From Ramlibacter tataouinensis (GTDB taxonomy: Bacteria; Pseudomonadota; Gammaproteobacteria; Burkholderiales; Burkholderiaceae_C): DNA of 64,000 nt. This document shows, piece by piece, positions 42,123 through 50,527 of the stretch. Numbering within the stretch: the first letter of the stretch is position 1; each line of letters begins with the position of its first letter. The notes under the pieces are model-generated. The model was not told the origin of the DNA. It worked only from the letters and a program-made list of their open reading frames with translations, and made no database searches. The position numbers and the translations under genes were made by a program. The stretch is taken from positions 1,612,001-1,676,000 of the forward strand of contig NZ_CP010951.1 of assembly GCF_001580455.1 (NCBI RefSeq), read 5' to 3'.

Positions 42123-42254
42123 ATGCAGTTGATCTCTTACTCCGCACCGATCGCGATCCAAGCCCAAGGCCCCGCGCCCCAGGCTGCCGCTCTCGCATTC
42201 GGCGCGAGTCGATCGGCACTGCTTGCCGCCGGGGCCGCCGCGCCACCCACCTGA
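42123..42254 (+). CDS. Possible 43-residue leader or small protein
   Basis: Open frame of 43 residues starting MQLISYSAPIAIQAQ, Ala-rich, without a Shine-Dalgarno site. It follows the promoter at 42041-42068 and precedes a Rho-independent terminator, so it lies inside a compact transcript of about 240 bases. It may be translated, be a leader peptide, or merely overlap a small RNA. Confidence 0.3.
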   Translation: MQLISYSAPIAIQAQGPAPQAAALAFGASRSALLAAGAAAPPT

Positions 42255-42278
42255 CGACGATCTCGCAGGACAGCGCAG

Positions 42279-42314
42279 CGGCCCGTGGCATTGACCCCGG
42301 GCCGTTTTGTTTTT
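42279..42314 (+). terminator. Rho-independent terminator
   Basis: Stem CGGCCC/GGGCCG around a 14-base loop, followed by TTTTGTTTTT (42305-42314). It would end the short transcript started near 42075 or act as an attenuator before the gene at 42392. Confidence 0.65.
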
Positions 42315-42391
42315 GGGCCCACCGCAGGAGAAATAACTCAACCAAGGCCGCCGCGCCAAAAGCGAAGGCGGCCACACAAGGAGCAAATGCG

Positions 42392-42655
42392 ATGAGCAAG
42401 ACCTTGACCTGGGCAGAGGCCAACACGGCCCGGCCCTTGTCCGCGACACTGCTGTACCTGGTGGCCGCCGCCCTGCGCGCGGCCAGCGAGCTGGCGAGCC
42501 GCCGGGCCCAGGCCCTGAGCGAAGTCCGGGATGAAGCCGCGATGGCCACCACCGTGGAGTTCCACGCCCTGCACCGCGAAGCGGGCGCACCGGAAGGCGC
42601 GCTCTACGTCGACGGGGTGCTGGTCGGCGTGATCGAGGGCGTCAAGCGCCTTTGA
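42392..42655 (+). CDS. Small hypothetical protein
   Basis: An 87-residue protein with an Ala-rich helix (LLYLVAAALRAASELASRRA) that is only moderately hydrophobic, then a C-terminal strand pair EGALYVDGVLVGVIEGV. The ribosome site AAGGAG lies about 9 bases before ATG. A second hairpin (GGCCGCC/GGCGGCC, 42346-42373) lies between the terminator and the start. Function unknown; it converges with paaK. Confidence 0.6.
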   Translation: MSKTLTWAEANTARPLSATLLYLVAAALRAASELASRRAQALSEVRDEAAMATTVEFHALHREAGAPEGALYVDGVLVGVIEGVKRL

Positions 42656-42691
42656 CGGCGAAGGCCAGTCCGCTGAATCATCAGCGGACTA

Positions 42692-43990
42692 CTACAGCTT
42701 GCGCTGGTCGATGACCCGCTTGGCCTTGCCCAGGCTGCGCTCGATGCCCCCGGCCGGGCGCAGCTCGATTCGCGCGGTGGTGCCGACGTACACCTTGATC
42801 TCGTGCGCCAGCCGCTCGGCGGCCGCGCGCGCCTGCTCGCTGTCGTGAAGCAGGTCGTGGCGCGCCTCCACTGCCACGGTCAGCGCGTCCAGCGGGCCGT
42901 CGCGCGTGAGAATGCACTGGTAGTGCGGCGCCAGCTCGCGGACCTTCAGGATCAGCTCCTCGATCTGGGTAGGGAACACATTGACGCCGCGCACGATCAT
43001 CATGTCGTCGCTGCGGCCGGTGATCTTCTCCATGCGGCGCATGGTGCGCGCCGTCCCCGGCAGCAGCCGCGTGAGGTCGCGCGTGCGGTAGCGGATGATC
43101 GGCAGCGCCTCCTTGGTCAGGCTGGTGAACACCAGCTCGCCGAATTCACCTTCGGGCACCGGCGCGCCGGTTTCCGGATCGACGATTTCGGGATAGAAAT
43201 GGTCTTCCCAGATCGTCGGTCCGTCCTTGGTCTCGATGCACTCGTTGGCCACGCCGGGTCCCATCACCTCCGACAGGCCGTAGATGTCCACCGCGTCCAT
43301 GTTCATGCGCTGCTCGATCGCCGCGCGCATGTCGTTGGTCCAGGGCTCGGCGCCGAAGATGCCCACGCGCAGGCTCGATTCGCGCGGGTTCAGCCCCTGC
43401 CGCTCGAACTCGTCGGCGATCGCCAGCATGTAGCTGGGCGTGACCATGATGATGTCGGGCCGGAAATCGTGGATCAGCTGCACCTGGCGCTCGGTCTGGC
43501 CGCCGCCGAAGGGCACCACGGTGAGGCCCAGGCGCTCGGCGCCGTAGTGGGCGCCCAGCCCGCCGGTGAACAGCCCATAGCCGTAGCTCACATGCACCAG
43601 GTCGCCCGGCATCGCGCCCGAGGCGCGGATGCTACGCGCCATCACCGTCGCCCAGGTGTCGATGTCGTTCTTCGTGTACCCCACCACCGTGGGCTTGCCG
43701 GTGGTGCCGCTGGAGGCATGGATGCGCACGCACTCCTCGCGCGGCACGGCGAACATGCCGAAGGGATAGCTCTCGCGCAGGTCGGCCTTGCTGGTGAAGG
43801 GGAACATCGCCAGGTCCGACAGCTGGCGGCAGTCCTCGGGGCGCACCCCGGCCTGGTCGAACTTGGCGCGGTACACCGGCGAGTTCGCATAGGCCTGCGC
43901 CAGGGTGGCCTGCAGCCGCTTCAGTTGCAACGCGCGCAGTTCATCGACGGATGCCGTCTCGATCGGCTCGAGTTGCAACTTGCCTTTCAT
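42692..43990 (-). CDS. paaK: Phenylacetate-CoA ligase
   Basis: A 432-residue AMP-forming ligase that activates phenylacetate to its CoA ester. The ATP motif is HASSGTTGKPTVVGYTKND, with YGLSEVMGPGVA and RTRDLTRLLPG typical of PaaK. ELREL-type N-terminal and C-terminal domains complete the usual length. Downstream of paaG and paaI on the same strand, it belongs to a partial phenylacetate degradation set; the multicomponent oxygenase genes paaABCDE are not in view. Confidence 0.95.
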   Translation of the reverse strand: MKGKLQLEPIETASVDELRALQLKRLQATLAQAYANSPVYRAKFDQAGVRPEDCRQLSDLAMFPFTSKADLRESYPFGMFAVPREECVRIHASSGTTGKPTVVGYTKNDIDTWATVMARSIRASGAMPGDLVHVSYGYGLFTGGLGAHYGAERLGLTVVPFGGGQTERQVQLIHDFRPDIIMVTPSYMLAIADEFERQGLNPRESSLRVGIFGAEPWTNDMRAAIEQRMNMDAVDIYGLSEVMGPGVANECIETKDGPTIWEDHFYPEIVDPETGAPVPEGEFGELVFTSLTKEALPIIRYRTRDLTRLLPGTARTMRRMEKITGRSDDMMIVRGVNVFPTQIEELILKVRELAPHYQCILTRDGPLDALTVAVEARHDLLHDSEQARAAAERLAHEIKVYVGTTARIELRPAGGIERSLGKAKRVIDQRKL

Positions 43991-44048
43991 TGGATAACCT
44001 CCGCCCTGCGGGCTGCGGTGCTATGAGCCTTCGGAGCGGCCGTGCGGC

Positions 44049-44486
44049 TCATGTGGTTTCCGGTATCACCGTCCCCTGGATGTGCGCGCTCTTGCCGCGG
44101 AACATGGCCACCACCTCGCCGCGCTGGTTGGTGACCTTCATGTCATAGATGCCGTGCCGTCCCTGCAGCACCTGCTCGACGCCTTCGCAGCTGAGCACGT
44201 CGCCCAGCCGCCCGGGCTTGAGGAACTCGATGCTGCAGCCGGCCGCCACCGTCACCTTGTTGTGGCTGTTGCAGGCAAAGGCGAAGGTCGAATCGGCCAG
44301 CGTGAAGATCAGGCCGCCGTGGCAGATCTCGTGGCCATTGAGCATGGCCTCGCGCACCGTCATGCGCATGACGGCGCGGCCGGGCTCGCAGCTGACCAGC
44401 TCCATCTGCATGAATTCGCGGCTGGCGCGGTCGGCCGCGAACATCACTTCGCCGACCTTCGCGGCTGTCTCTTGCGGGGTCATCAC
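44049..44486 (-). CDS. paaI: Hydroxyphenylacetyl-CoA thioesterase PaaI
   Basis: A 145-residue hotdog-fold thioesterase. The HGGLIFTLADSTFAFACNSH block at about 56-75 is the active-site helix; the family name fits with paaG and paaK on either side. It probably removes dead-end CoA esters that form in phenylacetate breakdown. Start ATGATGA overlaps the paaG stop by four bases. Confidence 0.9.
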   Translation of the reverse strand: MMTPQETAAKVGEVMFAADRASREFMQMELVSCEPGRAVMRMTVREAMLNGHEICHGGLIFTLADSTFAFACNSHNKVTVAAGCSIEFLKPGRLGDVLSCEGVEQVLQGRHGIYDMKVTNQRGEVVAMFRGKSAHIQGTVIPETT

Positions 44487-45286
44487 TCTCCTTTGAATAC
44501 AGGTGCGCGCTTTTCGAGGAACGCCTGCACGCCCTCGATGTAGTCGTGCGTGCGGCCCAGGGCCGATTGCGTGTCGCGCTCGAGGTTGAGCTGGGCATCG
44601 AGGTCATGGCTGGCGGCGGCGCGCACCAGCTTGCGCGTTGCGAGCAGGCCCTGGGTCGGCAGCACTGCGAGGCGCTGCGCCAGCTCCAGCGCCGCCTCGA
44701 CGCAGTCCTTGCCCGCCGGCGCCACGTCCCAGATCATTCCCCAGTCCTTGGCCTGCTGGGCGCTGATCTTGTCGCCCAGCATCGCCGCGCCCATGGCACG
44801 CGCCACCCCGAGCTTCTTGACCAGGAACCAGGTGCCGCCGGCATCGGGAACGAGCCCCAGCTTGATGAAGGCCTGGATGAAGGAGGCGCCCGGCGCCGCG
44901 ATGGCCAGGTCGCAGGCCATGGCAATCGATGCGCCGGCACCCGCCGCCACGCCGTTGACCGCGGCCACGGTGGGCACGCGCAGCGACTGCAGGCGGCGCG
45001 TGGTGGGATTGAAGGCCTGCTCGATGATCGGCCCCGGATCGGCCCGCTTCACCAGATCGGGGCCTGGCGCGAAATCGAACTCGGCCAGGTCGGCGCCGGC
45101 GCAGAACCCGCGGCCGGCACCAGTGATGACACAGGCGCGGATCGCCTTGTCGGCCTCGATGCGGTCCAGCGCAGCCCACAGCTCCTGGTGCATCGCGCGC
45201 GTGAAGCTGTTGAGCGACTGCGGGCGGTTCAGCGTGACGAGAGCCACGGCGCCGCGCGCCTCATACAGCACGGTCGGTTCGGTCAT
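44483..45286 (-). CDS. paaG: Enoyl-CoA hydratase/isomerase PaaG-type
   Basis: A 267-residue crotonase-fold enzyme, in this context the isomerase of 2-(1,2-epoxy-1,2-dihydrophenyl)acetyl-CoA. The oxyanion-hole blocks are FCAGADLAEFDF and VNGVAAGAGASIAMACD; KLGLVPDAGGTWFLVKKLG carries a Asp in place of the hydratase Glu, typical of PaaG. It heads paaG-paaI-paaK on the minus strand. The other crotonase gene is divergent from it, 96 bases away. Confidence 0.9.
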   Translation of the reverse strand: MTEPTVLYEARGAVALVTLNRPQSLNSFTRAMHQELWAALDRIEADKAIRACVITGAGRGFCAGADLAEFDFAPGPDLVKRADPGPIIEQAFNPTTRRLQSLRVPTVAAVNGVAAGAGASIAMACDLAIAAPGASFIQAFIKLGLVPDAGGTWFLVKKLGVARAMGAAMLGDKISAQQAKDWGMIWDVAPAGKDCVEAALELAQRLAVLPTQGLLATRKLVRAAASHDLDAQLNLERDTQSALGRTHDYIEGVQAFLEKRAPVFKGE

Positions 45287-45382
45287 CGGTGTCTCCTTGC
45301 GCGGTCACTTTACCATCGGCTTTTCCGCTTGGCGGGTCCTTGCAGCGCTTGGGTATAGTGCCGCCAAGCACTGGAGAAACAC

Positions 45383-46162
45383 ATGGCCTACGAGGCGATC
45401 GAAGTCCGCACCGAAGGCGGCAAAGTGGGCGTGATTACGCTCAACCGTCCCAAGCAGCTCAACGCATTGAACGACCAGCTCATGGACGAGCTCGGCGCCG
45501 CGCTCAAGGCTTTCGATGCCGACGAGGCGATCGGCTGCATCGTCGTCACCGGCAGCGAGAAGGCGTTCGCCGCCGGGGCCGACATCGGCACGCTCAGGAA
45601 GTACGACTTCGCCGACGCCTACAAGAGCGACGTCATCGGCCGCAACTGGGAGACGATCCGCAGCGTGCGCAAGCCGGTGATCGCGGCCGTGGCCGGTTTC
45701 GCCCTGGGCGGCGGCTGCGAGCTGGCGATGATGTGCGACTTCATCATCGCGGCCGACAACGCCCGGTTCGGCCAGCCCGAGATCAAGCTCGGCATCATCC
45801 CGGGCGCCGGCGGCACGCAGCGCCTGCCACGCGCGCTCGGCAAATCCAAGGCCATGGACATGGTGCTCACCGCGCGCATGATGGACGCGGCCGAAGCCGA
45901 GCGGGCCGGCCTGGTCAGCCGGGTGGTGCCGCTGGACAAGCTCATGCAGGAAGCGCTCGGCGCCGCACTGGTGATCGCGGGCATGCCGCGCGTGGCGGCG
46001 ATGGCGGCCAAGGAATCGGTCAACCGCGCCTTCGAAAGCGGCCTGTCGGACGGGGTCATGTTCGAGCGCCGCATCTTTCACGCCCTGTTCGCCACGGCCG
46101 ACAAGAACGAGGGCATGGACGCCTTCCTCGGCAAGCGCGAACCGGCTTTCAAGAACGCCTGA
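45383..46162 (+). CDS. Enoyl-CoA hydratase
   Basis: A 259-residue crotonase hydratase. FAAGADIGTLRKYDF and VAGFALGGGCELAMMCD form the oxyanion hole and carry one catalytic Glu; EIKLGIIPGAGGTQRLPRALG supplies the other region. Because it is divergent from paaG it may play the PaaF role (2,3-dehydroadipyl-CoA hydratase) or serve general beta-oxidation. GGAG lies 9 bases before ATG, and a TATAGT -10-like element at 45354 precedes it. Followed by a tRNA. Confidence 0.9.
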   Translation: MAYEAIEVRTEGGKVGVITLNRPKQLNALNDQLMDELGAALKAFDADEAIGCIVVTGSEKAFAAGADIGTLRKYDFADAYKSDVIGRNWETIRSVRKPVIAAVAGFALGGGCELAMMCDFIIAADNARFGQPEIKLGIIPGAGGTQRLPRALGKSKAMDMVLTARMMDAAEAERAGLVSRVVPLDKLMQEALGAALVIAGMPRVAAMAAKESVNRAFESGLSDGVMFERRIFHALFATADKNEGMDAFLGKREPAFKNA

Positions 46163-46192
46163 CCCGGCTCGGTTGAGTCGCCCGCGAACGGC

Positions 46193-46198
46193 TATAAT
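46193..46198 (+). promoter_or_regulatory. -10 element of the tRNA-Met promoter
   Basis: Consensus TATAAT 34 bases before the tRNA; the -35 is weak (CGGTTG or GGTTGA, 16-17 bases upstream). A GGCGC/GCGCC palindrome lies between it and the tRNA. Confidence 0.6.
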
Positions 46199-46231
46199 CA
46201 GTGGCTCGGCGCCATGAAAAAAGCGCCGGAT

Positions 46232-46308
46232 GGCGCTTTAGCTCAGTCGGTTAGAGCGATGGAATCATAATCCACAGGTCCGCGGTTCGAGTCCGTGAAG
46301 CGCCACCA
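46232..46308 (+). tRNA. tRNA-Met (anticodon CAU)
   Basis: A 77-base tRNA with encoded CCA. Acceptor GGCGCTT/AAGCGCC is fully paired, the D stem GCTC/GAGC and T stem are intact, and the anticodon loop is AT-CAT-AA. The first pair of the anticodon stem (27:43) is A-C. A CAU anticodon could also be the lysidine-modified tRNA-Ile2; the sequence alone does not settle this. It is not an initiator, as the first acceptor pair is a normal G-C. Confidence 0.9.
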
Positions 46309-46317
46309 AGACACCCG

Positions 46318-46352
46318 AAACCCGCGCAAGGCTGCGCGGGTTTTTCTTTTTT
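46318..46352 (+). terminator. Rho-independent terminator of tRNA-Met
   Basis: Stem AACCCGCGC/GCGCGGGTT with a short loop, running into TTTTTCTTTTTT just after the tRNA. Confidence 0.9.
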
Positions 46353-46414
46353 CAGCCCATGCCTGAGCCCCGCGTCCGCAGTTCAGCGGCGCAGGGACGG
46401 CGTTTTGGCAGGTT

Positions 46415-46645
46415 TCAGCGTTGGATGCGGTCGGCCGCGCGACGGCCATCCGCGCCGGCCCCGGCGGGGCCCATCGGCAGCGGGTGGCCCAGCGCCATGG
46501 CGGCGCCGGCCTCGAAGGGGGACGGCAGCGCAGCGAGCGAGTCGTCCCAGGCGGGCTGATCGGATTCCGGCCAGACCTCGGCGGTCGCGTCCCACTCCCC
46601 GCGGCGGACGCGCAATTGCTGCAAGCATTGCCTCAGCAGTGCCAT
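46415..46645 (-). CDS. Small protein downstream of etfA, function unknown
   Basis: A 76-residue protein starting MALLRQCLQQLRVRRGEWDA, with acidic and Ala/Gly/Pro-rich parts. It lies 10 bases after etfA on the same strand and points into the tRNA terminator. The frame is better composed than the other frames here, but no family was recognised, so it may or may not be expressed. Confidence 0.5.
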   Translation of the reverse strand: MALLRQCLQQLRVRRGEWDATAEVWPESDQPAWDDSLAALPSPFEAGAAMALGHPLPMGPAGAGADGRRAADRIQR

Positions 46646-46655
46646 GGGCTCTCTC

Positions 46656-47588
46656 TCAGACCGCGTTCGCGAGTTCGGGAACGGCGGTAAACAGGTCGGC
46701 CTCGAGGCCGAAATCGGCCACCGAGAAGATCGGCGCTTCCGGATCCTTGTTGATCGCCACGATCACCTTGGAATCCTTCATGCCGGCCAGGTGCTGGATC
46801 GCGCCGGAGATGCCACAGGCCACGTACAGCTGCGGCGCCACGATCTTGCCGGTCTGCCCGACCTGCAGGTCGTTCGCCGCATAGCCGGCGTCCACCGCGG
46901 CGCGGCTGGCGCCGATGGCCGCGCCCAGCTTGTCGGCCAGCGGCGTGATCACTTCCTGGAACTTCTCGGCCGAGCCCAGCGCGCGCCCGCCCGAGACAAT
47001 GATCTTGGCGGCCGTCAGCTCCGGGCGGTCGTTCTTGGCGATCTCGTTGCCCACGAAGGCGCTCTTGCCGCTGTCGACCACGGGCCCCAAGGTCTCGACC
47101 GCCGCCGCGCCGCCTTCGGCCGCGGCGGGGTCGAAGCCGGTGGTGCGCACGGTGATCACCTTCGTCTTGTCCAGGCTCTGCACCACGGCGATGGCGTTGC
47201 CGGCGTAGATCGGGCGCTCGAAGGTGTCGGCGGCATCGACGCGGGTGATGTCGGAGATCTGGCCGACATCGAGCTTGGCGGCCACGCGCGGGGCGACGTT
47301 CTTGCCGGCGGCGGTGGCCGGGAACAGGATGTGGCTGTAGGCGCCGGCCAGCGCCAGCACCTGCGCCGCGACGTTCTCGGCCAGGCCGTGCGCCAGGTGC
47401 TCGCCGTCGGCGTGGATCACCTTGGCCACGCCGGCGATCTTGGCGGCAGCGGCCGCGGCAGCGCCGGCGTTGTGGCCGGCCACCAGCACATGCACCTCAC
47501 CGCCGCACTTGACGGCCGCCGTGACGGTGTTGAGCGTGGCGCCCTTGATGGAGGCGTTGTCGTGTTCGGCAATAACAAGTGCAGTCAT
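46656..47588 (-). CDS. etfA: Electron transfer flavoprotein subunit alpha
   Basis: A 310-residue FAD protein that with EtfB carries electrons from acyl-CoA and other dehydrogenases to ETF-ubiquinone oxidoreductase. The C-terminal FAD domain has IVSGGRALGSAEKF, GASRAAVDAGYAANDLQVGQTGK, and CGISGAIQHLAGM, and the last block DPEAPIFSVADFGLEADLF. The stop of etfB lies one base upstream. Confidence 0.96.
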   Translation of the reverse strand: MTALVIAEHDNASIKGATLNTVTAAVKCGGEVHVLVAGHNAGAAAAAAAKIAGVAKVIHADGEHLAHGLAENVAAQVLALAGAYSHILFPATAAGKNVAPRVAAKLDVGQISDITRVDAADTFERPIYAGNAIAVVQSLDKTKVITVRTTGFDPAAAEGGAAAVETLGPVVDSGKSAFVGNEIAKNDRPELTAAKIIVSGGRALGSAEKFQEVITPLADKLGAAIGASRAAVDAGYAANDLQVGQTGKIVAPQLYVACGISGAIQHLAGMKDSKVIVAINKDPEAPIFSVADFGLEADLFTAVPELANAV

Positions 47589-47589
47589 C

Positions 47590-48339
47590 TCAGATCACCT
47601 TCGCTTCGTTCTTCAACTTGGCCACCAGCGTCGCCACGTCCGGCACCTTGATGCCGGCTGAGCGCTTGGGCGGCTCCGTGACCTTCACGATCTTCAGGTG
47701 CGGCTTGATGTCCACGCCCAGGTCGGCCGGCTTGAGGGTGTCCAGCTGCTTCTTCTTGGCCTTCATGATGTTGGGCAGCGTCACGTAGCGCGGCTCGTTC
47801 AGGCGCAGGTCGGTGGTGACCACCGCCGGCAGCGTGACCGACACGGTCTCCAGGCCGCCGTCGACTTCGCGCGTAACCTTGGCCTTGCCGTCGGCCACTT
47901 CGACCTTGGAGGCGAAGGTGGCCTGCGGCGCATCCAGCAGCGCCGCCAGCATCTGGCCGGTCTGGTTGCAGTCGTCGTCGATCGCCTGTTTGCCCAGGAT
48001 CACCAGCCCGGGCTGCTCCTTGTCGACCACCGCCTTGAGCAGCTTGGCCACCGACAGCGGCTGCAGCTCGTCGGCCGTTTCCACCAGGATGGCGCGGTCG
48101 GCGCCGATGGCCATGGCCGTGCGCAGGGTCTCCTGGCACTGCGCCACCCCGCAGGAGACGGCGATCACCTCGGTGGCCACGCCCTTCTCCTTCAGCCGAA
48201 CGGCCTCCTCGACGGCGATTTCGTCGAACGGGTTCATGCTCATTTTGACGTTGGCGATGTCGACGCCCGTGTTGTCCGACTTGACGCGGACCTTCACGTT
48301 GAAGTCGACCACCCGCTTGACCGCTACCAGCACTTTCAT
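47590..48339 (-). CDS. etfB: Electron transfer flavoprotein subunit beta
   Basis: A 249-residue subunit that binds AMP and forms the ETF dimer. It begins MKVLVAVKRVVDFNVKVRVK, with MNPFDEIAVEEAVRLKE and the long conserved signature VTTDLRLNEPRYVTLPNIMKAKKKQ at about 175-199. The ATG at 48339 matches the family; the open frame is longer but not coding. A hairpin lies in the gap before it. Confidence 0.96.
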   Translation of the reverse strand: MKVLVAVKRVVDFNVKVRVKSDNTGVDIANVKMSMNPFDEIAVEEAVRLKEKGVATEVIAVSCGVAQCQETLRTAMAIGADRAILVETADELQPLSVAKLLKAVVDKEQPGLVILGKQAIDDDCNQTGQMLAALLDAPQATFASKVEVADGKAKVTREVDGGLETVSVTLPAVVTTDLRLNEPRYVTLPNIMKAKKKQLDTLKPADLGVDIKPHLKIVKVTEPPKRSAGIKVPDVATLVAKLKNEAKVI

Positions 48340-48397
48340 GGGTCTTTCCCTGTCTGATGACACTGACAGGAGGTTAAGCGCAGGCAGGCGGCGCGTG

Positions 48398-48416
48398 CCC
48401 CTCCCAATAGGAGGGG
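48398..48416. repeat. Hairpin between ribB and etfB
   Basis: Arms CCCCTCC/GGAGGGG with a 5-base loop. It may end ribB transcription or form the 5' leader of etfB; no T-run follows. Confidence 0.35.
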
Positions 48417-48487
48417 GACAGCGGATTTTCAGGCCCCCCGATTCCGCATCGTGCGCGGCCGGGCGGCTCAGCGGAGTCTCAAATGGC

Positions 48488-49153
48488 TCAACAGCGGTGG
48501 TGCCGCCGGAAGTCCGCCACCGCCGCCACCGTGGTGCACGGCAGGCCGTGGGCTTCGGCAAAGGCGCGCACCTGCGCGCCGCGCGCCATGGTGCCGTCGG
48601 AATTCATCAGCTCGCAAAGCACCCCGGCCGGCGCCAGGCCGGCCAGCACGGCCAGGTCGACCGCCGCTTCGGTGTGCCCGTCGCGCTCCAGCGTGCCGCC
48701 CGGGCGCGCAATCAGCGGGAACACGTGCCCGGGGCTGACGATCTCGCTGCGCTCCAGGGTGGTGCGCAGCGCGCACTGGATGGTCTGCACGCGGTCGGCC
48801 GCGCTCACACCCGTGCTCACGCCGTGCGCGGCCTCGATCGACTGGGTGAAGGCGGTCGCGAAGCGCGAGCGGTTGATCTCCACCATGGGCCGCAGCTTGA
48901 GTTCGCTGGCCTTGTCCGGCGGGATGCACAGGCACACGATGCCGCTGCCCTCGCGGATCATCATGGCCATCACCGCCGGGGTGATGCGCTCGGCCGCGCA
49001 GATCAGGTCGGCCTCGTTCTCGCGTTGCGCATCATCGAGCACGAGCACCGGCCGGCCCGCCGCGATCGCGGCGAGCACCTCGGGCAGAGGTGAAAGGGGA
49101 ACGACGCCCGGATCGCGGGACGCCGAAAGGGAAGCGGTGGAAACCATCGACAT
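48488..49153 (-). CDS. ribB: 3,4-dihydroxy-2-butanone-4-phosphate synthase
   Basis: A 221-residue enzyme making the four-carbon precursor of riboflavin from ribulose 5-phosphate. RENEADLICAAERI carries the acidic substrate site, FTQSIEAAHGVSTGVSAADR and SPGHVFPL the middle of the active site, and DGHTEAAVDLAVLAG the conserved His and Glu. No GTP cyclohydrolase II domain is fused. ATG at 49153 has AGGAG 6 bases before it; an FMN riboswitch precedes it. Confidence 0.95.
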   Translation of the reverse strand: MSMVSTASLSASRDPGVVPLSPLPEVLAAIAAGRPVLVLDDAQRENEADLICAAERITPAVMAMMIREGSGIVCLCIPPDKASELKLRPMVEINRSRFATAFTQSIEAAHGVSTGVSAADRVQTIQCALRTTLERSEIVSPGHVFPLIARPGGTLERDGHTEAAVDLAVLAGLAPAGVLCELMNSDGTMARGAQVRAFAEAHGLPCTTVAAVADFRRHHRC

Positions 49154-49273
49154 GAAACGCTCCTGTTGGTTGAACAAAAACGCTTCAAGGCACGCAAGAA
49201 CGCTGACGCCCGCCGTGGGCCCGACACCCAGGCTCGCGGCAGCACATCGCCGCATGGACCAGCCACGCAACGA

Positions 49274-49438
49274 ATCTTCTTCCATCCGGACTGAGGAAGG
49301 AAAACCTTCCAACACCGTCGGCCTCAGCATCGCACTGAGTCTGCTGACCTTCCAGGCTACGGGAGACTGGAAGCGCTCGCGGGCTCGCGGCTCGCGCCGC
49401 TTACCGCCGGTGGGGAATCACACCCCGCCCTGAAGACC
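49274..49438 (-). promoter_or_regulatory. FMN riboswitch (RFN element) of ribB
   Basis: On the minus strand the leader contains the conserved RFN blocks CTTCAGGGCGGGGTG, ATTCCCCACCGGCGGTAA, GAGCCCGCGAGCGC, GGTCAGCAGA and GAGGCCGACGGT, closing with AGTCCGGATGGAAGA. The P1 arms are GTCTTC and GAAGA. A GGAAGG/CCTTCC stem fits the variable helix. It should lower ribB expression when FMN is high. Downstream (49153-49187) TGAAGCG can pair with CGTTTCA at the ATG and enclose AGGAG, a possible translational switch. Confidence 0.93.
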
Positions 49439-49545
49439 GCTTGACTATAGCGGCTCGCATGGCCGCGGGCAGACGCGTGCGCGACGCCCCTCGGACCACT
49501 CGGAATTGCAAGCTCCGCTATAGTGGTCGCGCAAGGAGTCGAAAG

Positions 49546-50475
49546 GTGGCAGTTGGATCCAAGCGCCACGTGCTGGTGCGGCGCGCGGCGGTAGCGCAGC
49601 GGCGCGCATCGCGGCTGCCGCCCACGGTGCGCGGCTTGCTCTGGTCCAGCGGCGCGGGATTTACCTTCGCCCTGCTCAATACGCTGATGCGCCAGCTCAC
49701 CGTGGAAGTCGGCGCCTTCGAAACCCAGTTCCTGCGCTACGCCTTCGGCCTGGCGGTGATGATGCCGCTGATCCTGCGCGCCGGCATCGCGGCCTACCGG
49801 CCGCACAACATCGCCGGCCAGTTTGCCCGCGGCGCCGTCCACACCGTCGGGCTGCTGCTGTGGTTCGCGGCGATCGCGCACATCACCATCGCCGACACCA
49901 CCGCGATCGGGTTCACCGGGCCGATCTTCATCATGCTGGGCGCCGCCTGGATGTTCCGCGAGCGCATGCGCTGGGAGCGCTGGGTGGCCGCGGGCATCGG
50001 CTTCGCCGGCGTGCTGATCGTGGTGGCGCCCAAGCTGGCCGGCTCGGGCGGCTGGTACACGCTGGTGATGCTGGCCTCGGCGCCGGTGTTCGCGCTGTCT
50101 TTCCTGATGACCAAGGGCCTGACGCGCCATGAACGCCCCGAGGTGATCGTGGCCTGGCAGTCGATCTCGGTAGCCCTGCTGAGCCTGCCGATGGCGGCGC
50201 TGCACTGGACCATGCCGAGCGCCTGGCAGTGGTTCAGCTTTGCCCTGTGCGGCGTGCTGGGCAGCCTGGGCCACTACATGCTCACGCGCTCGTTCTCGGT
50301 GACCGACATCTCGGCCACGCAGTCGGTGAAGTTCCTCGACCTGGTATGGGCGACGATGCTCGGCTGGCTGGTGTTCGGCGACATGCCGAGCCAGTCGACC
50401 CTGATCGGCGGCGCCGTGATCTGCGCGGCGACGCTCTGGATCGCGCATCGCGAAGCGCGCCGCATGGTGGCCTGA
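49546..50475 (+). CDS. EamA-family (DMT) transporter
   Basis: A 309-residue membrane protein with ten predicted segments in two EamA repeats: RGLLWSSGAGFTFALLNTLMRQL and AVMMPLILRAG in the first half, PVFALSFLMTKGLTRHERPEVIVAWQS and LGHYMLTRSFSVTDISATQS in the second. It probably exports a metabolite; substrate unknown. The start is GTG at 49546, 7 bases after AAGGAG. It is divergent from the ribB leader. Confidence 0.88.
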   Translation: MAVGSKRHVLVRRAAVAQRRASRLPPTVRGLLWSSGAGFTFALLNTLMRQLTVEVGAFETQFLRYAFGLAVMMPLILRAGIAAYRPHNIAGQFARGAVHTVGLLLWFAAIAHITIADTTAIGFTGPIFIMLGAAWMFRERMRWERWVAAGIGFAGVLIVVAPKLAGSGGWYTLVMLASAPVFALSFLMTKGLTRHERPEVIVAWQSISVALLSLPMAALHWTMPSAWQWFSFALCGVLGSLGHYMLTRSFSVTDISATQSVKFLDLVWATMLGWLVFGDMPSQSTLIGGAVICAATLWIAHREARRMVA

Positions 50476-50527
50476 AGTCGCGCTGCTCCTAGCGCATGGC
50501 CGGCAGCCTGCGTGCTACGCTGGCCGC

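Noticed and set aside
49300..49318. GGAAGG/CCTTCC palindrome as a terminator
   Set aside because: It fits the variable helix of the FMN riboswitch and has no T-run after it.
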